DNA of 64,000 bases from Methanolobus vulcani. Its GTDB lineage: Archaea > Halobacteriota > Methanosarcinia > Methanosarcinales > Methanosarcinaceae. Where the stretch lies: NCBI RefSeq assembly GCF_006546655.1, contig NZ_VIAQ01000012.1, positions 248,001 to 312,000 of the forward strand. The letters are read 5' to 3'. A program made the position numbers and the translations under genes. Positions 17,589 through 26,727 of the stretch are shown in pieces; position 1 is the stretch's first letter, and the number at the start of each line of letters is the position of its first letter. The notes below the pieces were generated by a model. It made no database searches. It worked only from the letters and a program-made list of their open reading frames with translations, and was not told where the DNA came from.

Positions 17589-17706
17589 CTACAAACTACT
17601 ATTTATCATCACATGTGGAATTTATACAGCTACTGCTGTATTGTATTATGTTTTCTTTGACTGGGTGGAAAAGGAACACAATAACAATATAAGTGCAGAT
17701 ATCTGA
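17584..17706 (+). pseudogene. Remnant of the C-terminus of an MFS-type transporter
   Basis: Frame 1 reads GDYKLLFIITCGIYTATA then VLYYVFFDWVEKEHNNN and a stop. This fits the last transmembrane helix and charged tail of a major facilitator transporter. It begins exactly where the ABC-ATPase remnant ends, so a deletion seems to have joined two genes. The family call is from pattern only. Confidence 0.5.
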
Positions 17707-17809
17707 TATCAAGCCAACATATATAATTCTTAAAAAGAAGAATAAATTGTGTGGATTTTAAAGGGCTTTGGAAAATAAGGTCATAAAATAAATCAAAGGC
17801 TGAAACCTG

Positions 17810-18532
17810 ATGCCAGATAAACAACATATTGCCAGGAACCTGAAAGACAAAGACAAATTAAGAACTGAAGCTGCCGAGGATATACGCTACCTGCTAGAAA
17901 GGGGTTATCGCAGGAACAGTGCCATCCGTTTTGCAGGTGACCATTACAGACTGGACAAAAATGAAAGATACATACTGGCACGTACAGTCTTTTCCAGTGA
18001 AACGGCCAGCTCACGTAGAAAAAAGAAACTTGGTTTTGATGACCTGATAGACAGGAAACTGCTTGTAGACGGATACAACGTACTTATCACACTGGAAAGC
18101 CTGCTTGACGGTGAAGAAGTATGGATTGGAGATGATGCTTTCCTTCGTGACATAAAAGGAGTGTTCAAGAATCATTCAAATGGAGATATTACTTTCCAGG
18201 CTGTTGAGGAAATGCTGGTTTTTATTAAAAACTCGGATGTTGAAAGCGCTGAAATATTACTGGACACACAAATGAAAAACAGCGGTGAACTTGCAGCGTT
18301 CATAAGGAAACGCATGGAAGAACTATCGATCAAGGGTGATGCAAGAACATCAAAACATGTGGACTTTGACCTGAAGAACTGTCCATTAGATGAGATAGTG
18401 GCTACTGCTGATGGCGTAATCATCGATGCTGTGAAAAGTGTAGTGGATATTCCGGGATGTGTTGCAGCAAGTTTAAAAAACTGGCAGAGATGTGCAGAGA
18501 AACTTGCAAGCAACAGTTCTAATAGTTCATAG
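17810..18532 (+). CDS. DUF434/DUF5616 protein (COG2454-like)
   Basis: 240 residues. The N-terminal part (AAEDIRYLLERGYRRNSAIRFAGDHYRL) is DUF434, and the C-terminal part (LLVDGYNVLITLESLL ... TADGVIIDAVKSVVDIPG) is the associated DUF5616 domain, which resembles a PIN-like fold with acidic residues (DGYN, DGVIID). A nuclease role is possible but unproved. The C-terminal tail is Ser/Asn-rich. The mptN gene follows after 23 bases. Confidence 0.75.
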   Translation: MPDKQHIARNLKDKDKLRTEAAEDIRYLLERGYRRNSAIRFAGDHYRLDKNERYILARTVFSSETASSRRKKKLGFDDLIDRKLLVDGYNVLITLESLLDGEEVWIGDDAFLRDIKGVFKNHSNGDITFQAVEEMLVFIKNSDVESAEILLDTQMKNSGELAAFIRKRMEELSIKGDARTSKHVDFDLKNCPLDEIVATADGVIIDAVKSVVDIPGCVAASLKNWQRCAEKLASNSSNSS

Positions 18533-18555
18533 CACTTAGGGAGCAAGGAAAGAAC

Positions 18556-19482
18556 ATGAAAAAACTGGGAATCGTTGTAACTGATCCTCATGACTGGACT
18601 GCTCAGGCACTCATGCAGGAAGCGGAGAGAAGAGGCTTTGAGACATATTACCCTGATCTTGGACAAATTGAAACATCCATTGGCAGAACTGTAAGCCATA
18701 AAGCAGGAGATATCTGTCTTTCTGAACTTGATGCTATTGTTATAAGAGATATGGGACCGGGAAAGAATGACGCTCATGTATTCCGGTTTGATGTTCTGAG
18801 AGAACTGGAACAAAGCGGTGTACTAATAGTAAATCCACCGGCTGCCATACAGAATGCTGCCAACAAGTTCTACGCAAGCTGCCTGATGGCAGGTGTGGGG
18901 ATTCCTACACCAAAGACCTTTGTAAGCCAGGAAGTAGAAAAGGCTCTTGAAATAATTGATGAACTTGAAGATGCCGTTATAAAACCTGTTTTCGGATACA
19001 AAGGCATAGGTATTAACCGTATAAAGAACGAAACTGTCCTTGCACCAGATGGAACTGAAGAAAAAACAAATGCAGAAAACCTTGTGAATGAAATTATTGA
19101 TGAAAAAGGAATGCTTTATATACAGGAATTCATAGAAAACTCTGGACAGGATATTCGTGCATTTGTTGTTGACGGCAAAGTTATAGGTGCAATTTACAGA
19201 AAGGCGCCTGAAGGTTGGTGGCTGAATAACCTCAGCCAGGGAGGAACGCCTCTTGCCTGTGAACTGACAGCAGAGCAGGAAAAAATGTGCATAGGTGCCG
19301 CAGAAACCATCGGAGCGATTTATGCAGGTGTTGACATTATAGAAAGTGACAACGGATATTTTGTACTGGAAGTTAATGCTACACCTTCTGGAGCAGGTAT
19401 CTATAAATCCCTGAATATCAATGTTGCAGAACACATCATAACTGCCATAGATAGCAGGCTGAAAAACGGGGCTTTAAAATGA
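18556..19482 (+). CDS. mptN: Tetrahydromethanopterin:alpha-L-glutamate ligase (MptN), RimK family
   Basis: 308 residues with an ATP-grasp fold: VRDMGP-like N-domain motif (VIRDMGPGK), [11 protein letters not shown] loop (about 136-147), YIQEFIE, and [13 protein letters not shown] near the C-terminus. This is the RimK-like group whose M. jannaschii member adds glutamate to tetrahydromethanopterin to give tetrahydrosarcinapterin, the form used by Methanosarcinales. Assignment against the F420 gamma-glutamyl ligase CofF rests on overall similarity. The stop overlaps pth2 by four bases. Confidence 0.75.
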   Translation: MKKLGIVVTDPHDWTAQALMQEAERRGFETYYPDLGQIETSIGRTVSHKAGDICLSELDAIVIRDMGPGKNDAHVFRFDVLRELEQSGVLIVNPPAAIQNAANKFYASCLMAGVGIPTPKTFVSQEVEKALEIIDELEDAVIKPVFGYKGIGINRIKNETVLAPDGTEEKTNAENLVNEIIDEKGMLYIQEFIENSGQDIRAFVVDGKVIGAIYRKAPEGWWLNNLSQGGTPLACELTAEQEKMCIGAAETIGAIYAGVDIIESDNGYFVLEVNATPSGAGIYKSLNINVAEHIITAIDSRLKNGALK

Positions 19483-19826
19483 CCGAATATAAACAATGCA
19501 TTGTAATCAGGGACGATCTTAAACTATCAAAAGGCAAACTTGCCGTACAGGTTGCACATGCAGCCGTCTCTGCATCAGAGTGGGCTGACCGCTCAACCCT
19601 TGACAAATGGAAAGAAGGCGGGCAGAAAAAAGTAGTTCTGAGAGTTCCAACAATAAAAGACCTCTTTGAGTTGAAAGAAGTTGCAAGAAGGCAGGGGCTT
19701 CCTACAGCACTAATACAGGATGCAGGACTCACAGAGATTGCTCCCGGAACTGTTACAGTTCTTGGCATCGGACCTGCAAAAGCTGATGATATTGATAAAG
19801 TAACAGGGAATCTGAAACTTGTCTGA
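19479..19826 (+). CDS. pth2: Peptidyl-tRNA hydrolase Pth2
   Basis: 115 residues, the full length of the archaeal Pth2 family. Motifs seen are [18 protein letters not shown] at residues 15-32, [12 protein letters not shown], and [27 protein letters not shown]. It frees tRNA from peptidyl-tRNA lost by ribosomes. ATG overlaps the mptN stop (ATGA). Confidence 0.96.
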   Translation: MTEYKQCIVIRDDLKLSKGKLAVQVAHAAVSASEWADRSTLDKWKEGGQKKVVLRVPTIKDLFELKEVARRQGLPTALIQDAGLTEIAPGTVTVLGIGPAKADDIDKVTGNLKLV

Positions 19827-19851
19827 TTCTGTATTTATTTGTGGGGTTAGC

Positions 19852-21030
19852 ATGAAAAATGAGAAAAAAACTCAAATGCTGAAAATAACTTTTATGCTCC
19901 TCTTACTTTCAGTAACCATACTGAGTTCCGGATGTATTACGGAATCTGTAAAAAAAGTGGAGGACATAGTTGACCCCTCATCGGTAAACCTTTTCCAGAC
20001 TGAGGATTACTATATACTGGATGCCAGTGAACTGACTATTCCTGTAGTTCCTTCACAGGAACTGAACATCCATAGCGAAAGTCCGGACAAATATACAGAA
20101 ATGTCACCTGGTTTTGAAATATCCAGTTCATACCGTTATACCGAATTCTTTGAAGGCACTGAAACAGTTATCAGTGTATTTGTACACAACATGGGAGATA
20201 CTCCTGTTTACATTTACCAGTTTGGTTTTAAGCTAAAAGAAGAGAATGAAATAGAATCCTACAAAACAGGTGTCACTGTGGAACCTGGAGAAGAGGTGCG
20301 GATAGGTATTTTATCCATGAAAGTTCCAGAAGATACTACACAAATTAAACTCGAACCTTTTATTTCACTCCTTGTCCAGACAGATTCCGGTAAGTGGCAT
20401 GATTATGAAAACCAGGAATTTGATGAAATAACCATCGAAGTATCCGAAAAAATGGAAACACAGAATCCGGAATACACAACAAACCCTGAAGAACTATTCA
20501 CTCAGGTTAACGAGAAAATAGACCCGTATGATGTTCAAGTACGCACCATGGCAGCGGCATCCGCAAAAAAATACCCTGGCCAGTACAATATATACCAACT
20601 ATGTTACCTTTTTGATGATACGAAAGAAACTATACAATATGTAAGCGACCCAAGAGGTAAGGATCTCTGGTCAACTCCTAGTGAAACTATTACAGTAGGA
20701 GCCGGTGATTGTGATGACTACGCCATTCTGCTGGCATCACTCATAGAAGCAATCGGAGGAACCTCAAGAGTCTACCTTACAGATACTCATGCTTTTGCAG
20801 CAGTATACATTGGGAACGATACAGAAATTATTGCAGATGCCATTGGAGAATATTACGGACCAGTACCTATCTATTATACTACAGATGAATATGGCTGCTG
20901 GCTAATGATGGACCCTACATCAAGTATCTATGCCGGAGGACTTCCGGGAGGAACAGCACCAACTGAAAATGGATGGACTTTCCTCAATACCAGCACAATA
21001 ACTGTGATCGACATAGCTCCCGAAATTTAG
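19852..21030 (+). CDS. Secreted lipoprotein with a transglutaminase-like domain
   Basis: 392 residues from the ATG at 19852 (GGGG upstream; a longer frame overlaps pth2). A signal sequence with lipobox LSSGC (about residues 25-29) predicts a lipid-anchored extracellular protein. A beta-rich middle domain is followed by a transglutaminase-like core with GAGDCDDYAILLASL, DTHAFAAVYI and WLMMDPTSS, which contain the Cys-His-Asp set. It may be a peptidase or a binding protein of the cell envelope. The substrate is unknown. Confidence 0.8.
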   Translation: MKNEKKTQMLKITFMLLLLSVTILSSGCITESVKKVEDIVDPSSVNLFQTEDYYILDASELTIPVVPSQELNIHSESPDKYTEMSPGFEISSSYRYTEFFEGTETVISVFVHNMGDTPVYIYQFGFKLKEENEIESYKTGVTVEPGEEVRIGILSMKVPEDTTQIKLEPFISLLVQTDSGKWHDYENQEFDEITIEVSEKMETQNPEYTTNPEELFTQVNEKIDPYDVQVRTMAAASAKKYPGQYNIYQLCYLFDDTKETIQYVSDPRGKDLWSTPSETITVGAGDCDDYAILLASLIEAIGGTSRVYLTDTHAFAAVYIGNDTEIIADAIGEYYGPVPIYYTTDEYGCWLMMDPTSSIYAGGLPGGTAPTENGWTFLNTSTITVIDIAPEI

Positions 21031-21041
21031 GATGATAATAG

Positions 21042-22355
21042 ATGATACCAGAAATTGAAAAAAAGATGGGAATCGAACTTTACAGCACGCATACCGAAGG
21101 CATAGGTGGTGTGCTCAGGCAGGAACCTGAAGATTTTATTGTCAAAGAAATAACAAACCGCGAAGAAGGTGACAGCGGTAAGAACCTGATACTTGAGCTT
21201 ACAAAAACAAACTGGGACATGCACCATCTTGTAAGAGATATGTCCCGTAAACTTGGCATCAGCCAGAAAAGGATCGGTTTTGCAGGTACCAAGGATAAAA
21301 GAGCTAAGACCACCCAGAAGATAAGTATTTATGATATTTCCGAAGAGGATATTGAAAATTTTTATCTCAAGGATGTTGAACTGAAAGTTATCGGAAGATC
21401 CAGCAGGTCTATCGGACTTGGTGACCTTTATGGAAATGAATTTGTCATTACTGTCAGGGATATTGAGATGGAACCTGATAATCTTAAGAAAACTCTTGAA
21501 GCTGCCACAAAGGAGATTGCAGAATACGGAGGCGTTCCTAACTTTTTCGGAGTACAGAGATTTGGAGCTGTAAGGCCTGTCACTCATCTGGTAGGCGAGC
21601 AGTTACTTAGAGGAGATGCAGAAAAAGCTGCCCTTATCTATATTGCAAGATCATTCCCTGATGAAATGGATGATGTGAGAGAGGTCAGGGACTTTGTATG
21701 GGATACAAAGGATTTTGCTGAAGGACTGAAAACCTATCCTTTGCGCCTCAGGTATGAGAGAGCAATGATGCATTACCTTGTGGAAAATCCAGGAGATTAT
21801 GCAGGTTCTTTCAGTGTGCTCTCCCCCAATATCAGGAAGATGTTCATACATGCTTACCAGTCATATGTGTTCAACCGCATTATCTGTAAAAGAATAGAAA
21901 AAGGACTTTCTCTGAATGTTGCCTCTTCAGGCGATATTCTCTGCTTCAGGAACAAAGAAGGACTTCCTGACACAAAAAAGATGCAGGGAGCAACAGAAAA
22001 CAATGTTGATGGCATGAATAATCTTCTCAAAAGAGGAAGAGCTTTTGTAACTGCCCCGCTTATCGGATATGAAAGTGAATTTGCATCAGGAATTCCCGGC
22101 GAACTTGAAAAGCAAGCATTCGAAGAAACTGAAATGTCATTGGAAGCCTTCAGAATGAAACAGATTCCCGACCTTGCATCAAAAGGACTTAGAAGGGAAA
22201 TACTTCTTCACTGCAAGCCTGAATTCGTTACAGCAGAAGATGAACTTAATCCCGGAAAAAGCAAGGTCACACTTAGTTTTTCCCTGCCAAAAGGAAGTTA
22301 TGCAACAACAGTCCTCAGGGAATACATGAAGACTGATCCATTAAAAATGAGTTAG
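21042..22355 (+). CDS. truD: TruD, tRNA pseudouridine(13) synthase
   Basis: 437 residues, typical for the archaeal enzyme. The catalytic Asp is in GFAGTKDKRAKTTQ (D85), and NFFGVQRFG and the TRUD insertion domain are present. It isomerises uridine 13 of tRNA. A classical terminator follows directly. Confidence 0.96.
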   Translation: MIPEIEKKMGIELYSTHTEGIGGVLRQEPEDFIVKEITNREEGDSGKNLILELTKTNWDMHHLVRDMSRKLGISQKRIGFAGTKDKRAKTTQKISIYDISEEDIENFYLKDVELKVIGRSSRSIGLGDLYGNEFVITVRDIEMEPDNLKKTLEAATKEIAEYGGVPNFFGVQRFGAVRPVTHLVGEQLLRGDAEKAALIYIARSFPDEMDDVREVRDFVWDTKDFAEGLKTYPLRLRYERAMMHYLVENPGDYAGSFSVLSPNIRKMFIHAYQSYVFNRIICKRIEKGLSLNVASSGDILCFRNKEGLPDTKKMQGATENNVDGMNNLLKRGRAFVTAPLIGYESEFASGIPGELEKQAFEETEMSLEAFRMKQIPDLASKGLRREILLHCKPEFVTAEDELNPGKSKVTLSFSLPKGSYATTVLREYMKTDPLKMS

Positions 22356-22377
22356 GCCCACAAATGTGGGCTTTTTT
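22356..22377 (+). terminator. Intrinsic-type terminator after truD
   Basis: GCCCACA, loop AA, TGTGGGC, then TTTTTT. The stem begins just after the stop codon. It separates the plus-strand truD from the convergent pyrG. Confidence 0.85.
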
Positions 22378-22425
22378 GTTAGTTTTCTGAAAACTATTTT
22401 TAGATTTTTTATTTCTTTGATAACA

Positions 22426-24006
22426 TCAGAGCATTGATTCAATGAATGCTTTAAATGGTGGCGAAGGTCTTCCAGGTCTTGACTTGAATTCAGGATGGAA
22501 CTGTGATGCGAAGAAGAACTTCTTGCCAGGAATCTCAGCGATTTCCATTCTATTCCTGTTCTTACCTGAAAATACCATTCCACTGGCTTCGATCTTCTCA
22601 ACATAGTTTGGGTTGACCTCATACCTGTGTCTGTGACGTTCCACTATTTTTGACTGACCGTATATCTTCTCTGCCAGTGAACCCGATTTAAGGTCTGCAT
22701 CATAATCTCCAAGACGCATTGTTGCACCCATATCAATCACATTTTCCTGTTCTGGAAGTATATCAATGACCGGGTAAGGAGTATCTTCATCGAATTCTGT
22801 GCTGTTGGCACCCTCAAGACCTGCTACATGTCTTGCAAACTCAATTACAGACAACTGCATTCCAAGACAAAGACCCAGATATGGAATGTCATTCTCCCTT
22901 GCAAACTGGATTGCCTTTATCTTACCTTCAGTTCCTCTTTCACCAAAACCACCTGGTACAAGAATACCATCATATTCTGAAAGTGAGGAAACTGTTTCCG
23001 GGTGCTCTTCAAAGTCTTCTGCATTTATCCAGCAGACATCATAGTTGACACCACATTCAATTGCAGCATGTTTTATGGATGCGCTAATACTGAGGTATGA
23101 ATCTTCAAGGTGAGTGTACTTACCAACAATACCAATCTTCACATCACCTTTCAGGTTGTTCATCCTATCTACCATCCGGGCCCATGAATCGTCTTCTGTT
23201 CCGGTTGAACTGAGCTCAAGGTGTTTCATAAGGAAAGAGGTAAGACCTTCCTGCTCAAGCATCAGAGGAACTTCATAAATATCATCTGCATCGTGAGCAC
23301 TGATCACAGCTTCCTCCGGTACATCACAGAAAAGAGATATCTTGGAAATTGTTCCTTCATTAAGTGGTTCCGGACATCTGGTTACAATAATGTTGGGTTT
23401 CAGGCCAAGCTGTCTTAAGTCTTTAACTGAGTGTTGTGTTGGCTTTGTCTTCTGGTCACCCTGTGAATCCATTGGCACAAGTGTCACATGCACAAAAGCG
23501 AGATTCTCTTTTGGCTCTTCCCTAGACATTTGTCTTACAGCTTCAAGGAATGGCATACTTTCGATATCACCAACAGTACCACCTACTTCGATCATACAGA
23601 CATCTGCACCGCTTTTTGCAGCAACTCTGCGAATGCGGTCCTTGATCTCATTTGTTATATGAGGAATGATCTGCACGGTCTTACCAAGGTACTCACCTCT
23701 GCGCTCTTTGGAAATTACCGCTTCATAGACCTTGCCTGTTGTAAGATTATGATCTCTTGTGAGTTCCGTATCAAGGTAACGTTCATAGTTTCCAAGATCA
23801 AGGTCCACTTCACCTCCGTCCTTCAGGACAAAGACCTCTCCATGCTGGAACGGGCTCATAGTACCTGCATCAATATTGATATAAGGATCAATCTTGATGG
23901 CTGTGACCTTGTAGCCTTTGTTCTTCAGATTCCGCCCTATTGAAGCAGTGGTTATTCCTTTTCCAAGCCCACTCATTACACCGCCTGTAACTATGATATA
24001 TTTCAT
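22426..24006 (-). CDS. pyrG: CTP synthase PyrG
   Basis: About 526 residues. The N-terminal synthase domain shows [15 protein letters not shown] (residues 3-17) and [22 protein letters not shown]. The C-terminal class I glutamine amidotransferase has GGFGERG, the nucleophile in [10 protein letters not shown], and [10 protein letters not shown]. It aminates UTP to CTP with glutamine. The ATG at 24006 lies five bases after GGTGA; the frame extends three codons upstream. Confidence 0.97.
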   Translation of the reverse strand: MKYIIVTGGVMSGLGKGITTASIGRNLKNKGYKVTAIKIDPYINIDAGTMSPFQHGEVFVLKDGGEVDLDLGNYERYLDTELTRDHNLTTGKVYEAVISKERRGEYLGKTVQIIPHITNEIKDRIRRVAAKSGADVCMIEVGGTVGDIESMPFLEAVRQMSREEPKENLAFVHVTLVPMDSQGDQKTKPTQHSVKDLRQLGLKPNIIVTRCPEPLNEGTISKISLFCDVPEEAVISAHDADDIYEVPLMLEQEGLTSFLMKHLELSSTGTEDDSWARMVDRMNNLKGDVKIGIVGKYTHLEDSYLSISASIKHAAIECGVNYDVCWINAEDFEEHPETVSSLSEYDGILVPGGFGERGTEGKIKAIQFARENDIPYLGLCLGMQLSVIEFARHVAGLEGANSTEFDEDTPYPVIDILPEQENVIDMGATMRLGDYDADLKSGSLAEKIYGQSKIVERHRHRYEVNPNYVEKIEASGMVFSGKNRNRMEIAEIPGKKFFFASQFHPEFKSRPGRPSPPFKAFIESML

Positions 24007-24020
24007 ACTATTCACCTTGA

Positions 24021-24764
24021 TTATCTTTTAGATTTAGGAAGTCTTAATAATAGATAAGCCATCAAAAACGTCAGCATGATCGAACAGAATACAGAATTGT
24101 AGAAACTAAAGAACTCTTTGAAAAATTCACTGAAATCATGCGACACTATAAATGAAATAAATAAAGCAATTAATAACAATAAAATAACTAACTTCAGGAT
24201 TCCGCCTGAATATGGGGAAAGTGCCTTGAAAACCGAATCAAACATTTCAGTAGAAATGGATGGAAGCTGAACACTCCAGTGATCATCTCCGAACATAGAA
24301 GAAGATAATGATTTGGATGATGATTTGGATGATTTAGAAGATTTTGATGTTGATTTTGGCTTTGGGGATGATGATGCAGGTTTGTAAAGAGATTCATCAA
24401 CATCAACAGTGAAACTGGCTTCATTTGGTCCGGGATGACCAAGATGAAGGTTAAAACCCTGCCTTTTGGAACCGTAACCTACAGTAATATATACCTGTCC
24501 TTTTGTGTAAAGCCTGCCATCATATGGAATTCGTGCTATAAGAGGTATGTATTCCTCGTGCTTAACGTAAGGATTGTCTTCAAGAATTGTGATATTTTCC
24601 CTAAGAGCATCGCTTACAGAAAGATTGACATGTGTGGGAGCACCATAGTTTATAAGCACAACCTCAAAACTGCGTTCCTCACCGGGAGATAAGGGTAACT
24701 CAACAGTATCCGTGTCGAATTCAATAGAATTTACTCCAAGTCTGTTGATATGAACCTGCTGCAA
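24021..24764 (-). CDS. Membrane-anchored protein with N-terminal beta domain, unknown
   Basis: 247 residues starting at a TTG that lies eight bases after GGTGAGG. Residues 1-125 form a beta-rich domain ([29 protein letters not shown] resembles CARDB/FIXG-like Ig folds). A Ser/Lys/Pro-rich linker of about 30 residues follows, then two hydrophobic segments near the C-terminus (about 192-212 and 222-242). Probably displayed on one side of the membrane; function unknown. It is just upstream of pyrG on the same strand. Confidence 0.6.
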   Translation of the reverse strand: MQQVHINRLGVNSIEFDTDTVELPLSPGEERSFEVVLINYGAPTHVNLSVSDALRENITILEDNPYVKHEEYIPLIARIPYDGRLYTKGQVYITVGYGSKRQGFNLHLGHPGPNEASFTVDVDESLYKPASSSPKPKSTSKSSKSSKSSSKSLSSSMFGDDHWSVQLPSISTEMFDSVFKALSPYSGGILKLVILLLLIALFISFIVSHDFSEFFKEFFSFYNSVFCSIMLTFLMAYLLLRLPKSKR

Positions 24765-24783
24765 TTAAATGTCCTCACCGGTT

Positions 24784-24966
24784 TCATTCCCTGAGATCAG
24801 GCGGAAGCATATTTGGAATACCTTCCTCTATGGGATAGTACTCGTTACAAACAGAACAATACAGGGTGCCTGAAATTACCTCGTTGGCATCTTCCTTTTC
24901 GATGTTCAGGACAAGATCCCCTTTGCAAATCGGGCAGGCAAGAATATCCATAAGGTCTTTTTTCAG
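24784..24966 (-). CDS. Trm112-like zinc-binding methyltransferase activator
   Basis: 60 residues, with CPICKGDL and CSVCNEYYPIEEGIPNMLPPDL, the pattern of Trm112/YcaR-type proteins that hold and activate methyltransferases. In-frame GTG codons at 24978 and 24975 overlap the ribosome site. The codon five bases after GGTGA is CTG (24966), and this matches the usual N-terminus MKKDLMDILACP of relatives. I take CTG as the likely start. The partner methyltransferase is not in the operon. Confidence 0.8.
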   Translation of the reverse strand: MKKDLMDILACPICKGDLVLNIEKEDANEVISGTLYCSVCNEYYPIEEGIPNMLPPDLRE

Positions 24967-25107
24967 TTGAATCACCACCTTTCAATACGTTACAATAAAT
25001 ATAAGGTTTTTCTATCACTTAAACTATAAAAATAAAACTGCTTAATCAGAAAAAATGTCAGGAATGAAGAGATAGTTTAATTTACAACCAGAAAGCTACA
25101 ATATCTT

Positions 25108-26046
25108 ATGTTCTCGATCTTTCTGAAAGTACTGGACTTTGCCATACCTATTCTTATTATGATCTTTGTGGGATTGTTCGGTACCGGAATTCTTATCGAG
25201 CTGGGTTTTATGCAGAAACTATCCGGTCTTGTCAGGCCTCTTTTTAAGTATACAAATCTTCCAGACACATGTGCATCTTCGTTTCTTGTGGCCATGGGAT
25301 CCACAGTTGCTGCAAACAGTATGGTTGTCAATTTTAAGGAAAGTGGATGCATCAACGAAAAAGAGACTATGCTGTGCGCAGTGCTTAACAGCACTCCTGC
25401 ATATATAAGAGAAATTATCACATACCAGATACCCATTGTCCTCCCTGCTCTTGGACCTGTAGTTGGCGGCTTCTACGTAATGGTGTTCATAATCACAGCA
25501 ATTGTGAAAATCAGTTCAGTGATAATACTAAGCAAGATCTTCCTGGAGAAGAATAATTGTGTGTACGATGACAAAATTGCTGATAAAAAAGTCACTCTGA
25601 CTGAAGCTATCAAAAAATCCCTTAAACGCAATAAGAAGTTGTTCAAGAAAATAGCTATCATTTACCTCTCAATGACAACACTTGTATTCTACCTCAAGGA
25701 AAACGGTGCATTTGAGATTTTCAGTGTGCTACCCCTTGCAGAAATATTCGGCATCCCCCCGGAAAGTATAGTGCCCCTTACAAGCTATGTTGCAAGCCCG
25801 ATCCTTGGAATATCCCTTCTAGGACCAATGATCAGTAACAATGGTATCTCATACATACAGGCAATGATAGTGCTTATGCTTGGAAGCATGTTTATGCTTC
25901 CGGTATTCAGTGTAAGGACACTGCTGCCAAGATATGTTTCTATTTTCGGACCAAAAACTGGTGTCAAAATCGTGGCATTTTCAACCGGAATCAGTGTAAT
26001 TGTCAGATTCTTCTTCCTGATAATTTTGCTGACTATCGCCAACTAA
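25108..26046 (+). CDS. Gate-domain (nucleoside recognition) membrane protein
   Basis: 312 residues with about eight hydrophobic segments. The nucleoside recognition (Gate) pattern occurs twice: GTGILIELGFM ... NSTPAYIREIITYQIPIVLP in the first half and SPILGISLLGPMISNNGISYIQAM in the second. A basic loop (TEAIKKSLKRNKKLFKK) separates them. Related proteins include nucleoside transporters and spore maturation proteins; the substrate is unknown. No Shine-Dalgarno is seen, so the message may be leaderless. Confidence 0.75.
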   Translation: MFSIFLKVLDFAIPILIMIFVGLFGTGILIELGFMQKLSGLVRPLFKYTNLPDTCASSFLVAMGSTVAANSMVVNFKESGCINEKETMLCAVLNSTPAYIREIITYQIPIVLPALGPVVGGFYVMVFIITAIVKISSVIILSKIFLEKNNCVYDDKIADKKVTLTEAIKKSLKRNKKLFKKIAIIYLSMTTLVFYLKENGAFEIFSVLPLAEIFGIPPESIVPLTSYVASPILGISLLGPMISNNGISYIQAMIVLMLGSMFMLPVFSVRTLLPRYVSIFGPKTGVKIVAFSTGISVIVRFFFLIILLTIAN

Positions 26047-26369
26047 TCAATGATTTTTTAATACTGATTTTAATTAGCAAATTTATAGAGACCTCCATAT
26101 TTGCAGAATAATATATAATGAGAAATATTATATACTTGCCACCATATACATTAATTGCATAATTTGCACAGGCGATGTTTTTTAGCCCGTATAGATATGG
26201 AATTGTAAGTGTCAATTGTCTCTTTAAATAGGAATTGTTCAAAGAACAATAAATTAATATAATATATTATACTCTATATAATATCGTAGAAATACAAACC
26301 ATATTCTACTCGAATATTGTGCAACTTTTGCACATATTATGTAATACCAAACATGGGAGATATGAACAA
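26047..26369. promoter_or_regulatory. Regulatory region of the chemotaxis operon with stacked inverted repeats
   Basis: These 323 bases hold no gene but four inverted repeats and one palindrome: TATATAAT/ATTATATA (26112-26134), ATTGTTC-AAA-GAACAAT (26234-26250), the palindrome TATAATATATTATA (26258-26271), GTAGAA/TTCTAC (26286-26309) and TGTGCAA-CTT-TTGCACA (26318-26334). The palindrome can act as the TATA element, which would leave the last two repeats in the leader of cheY as operators or RNA hairpins. Confidence 0.5.
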
Positions 26370-26726
26370 ATGGTAAAAGTAATGATTGTGGATGATGCTG
26401 CCTTTATGCGCATGGTCATCAAAGACATATTAACAAAAAATGGTCATGAAGTAGTTGCCGAATGTGTTGACGGGCTTGATGCTGTAAATAAATATCCGGA
26501 GGTAAAGCCTGAGCTTGTATTCATGGATATTGTCATGCCAAACATGGAAGGAATCGATGCACTCAAAAAGATAATGGAAATGGACCCGGCTGCAAAAATA
26601 GTCATGTGTTCATCTATTGGACAACAGTCAGTTGTCACTGATGCACTAAAATCCGGTGCACAGGACTTTATAGTCAAGCCTTTTGATGCTACAAAAGTTC
26701 TCGAAGTAATTGGAAAAGTAATGTAA
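26370..26726 (+). CDS. cheY: CheY chemotaxis response regulator
   Basis: 118 residues of a single REC domain: VDDAAFMR, phosphoacceptor D53 in VFMDIVMPNMEG, switch Ser in MCSSIG, and KPFDA. In archaea phospho-CheY acts on the archaellum through CheF and related adaptors; none of these is in the window. GGAGA is nine bases before the ATG. First gene of the che operon; cheB follows after one base. Confidence 0.93.
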   Translation: MVKVMIVDDAAFMRMVIKDILTKNGHEVVAECVDGLDAVNKYPEVKPELVFMDIVMPNMEGIDALKKIMEMDPAAKIVMCSSIGQQSVVTDALKSGAQDFIVKPFDATKVLEVIGKVM

Positions 26727-26727
26727 T

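Noticed and set aside
17630-17827. Minus-strand frame of 65 codons
   Set aside because: Overlaps the transporter remnants and the start of the DUF434 gene; no ribosome site or family.
24300-24350. GATGATTTGGAT-type repeats
   Set aside because: They code for the Ser/Lys-rich linker of the membrane-anchored protein; no separate element.
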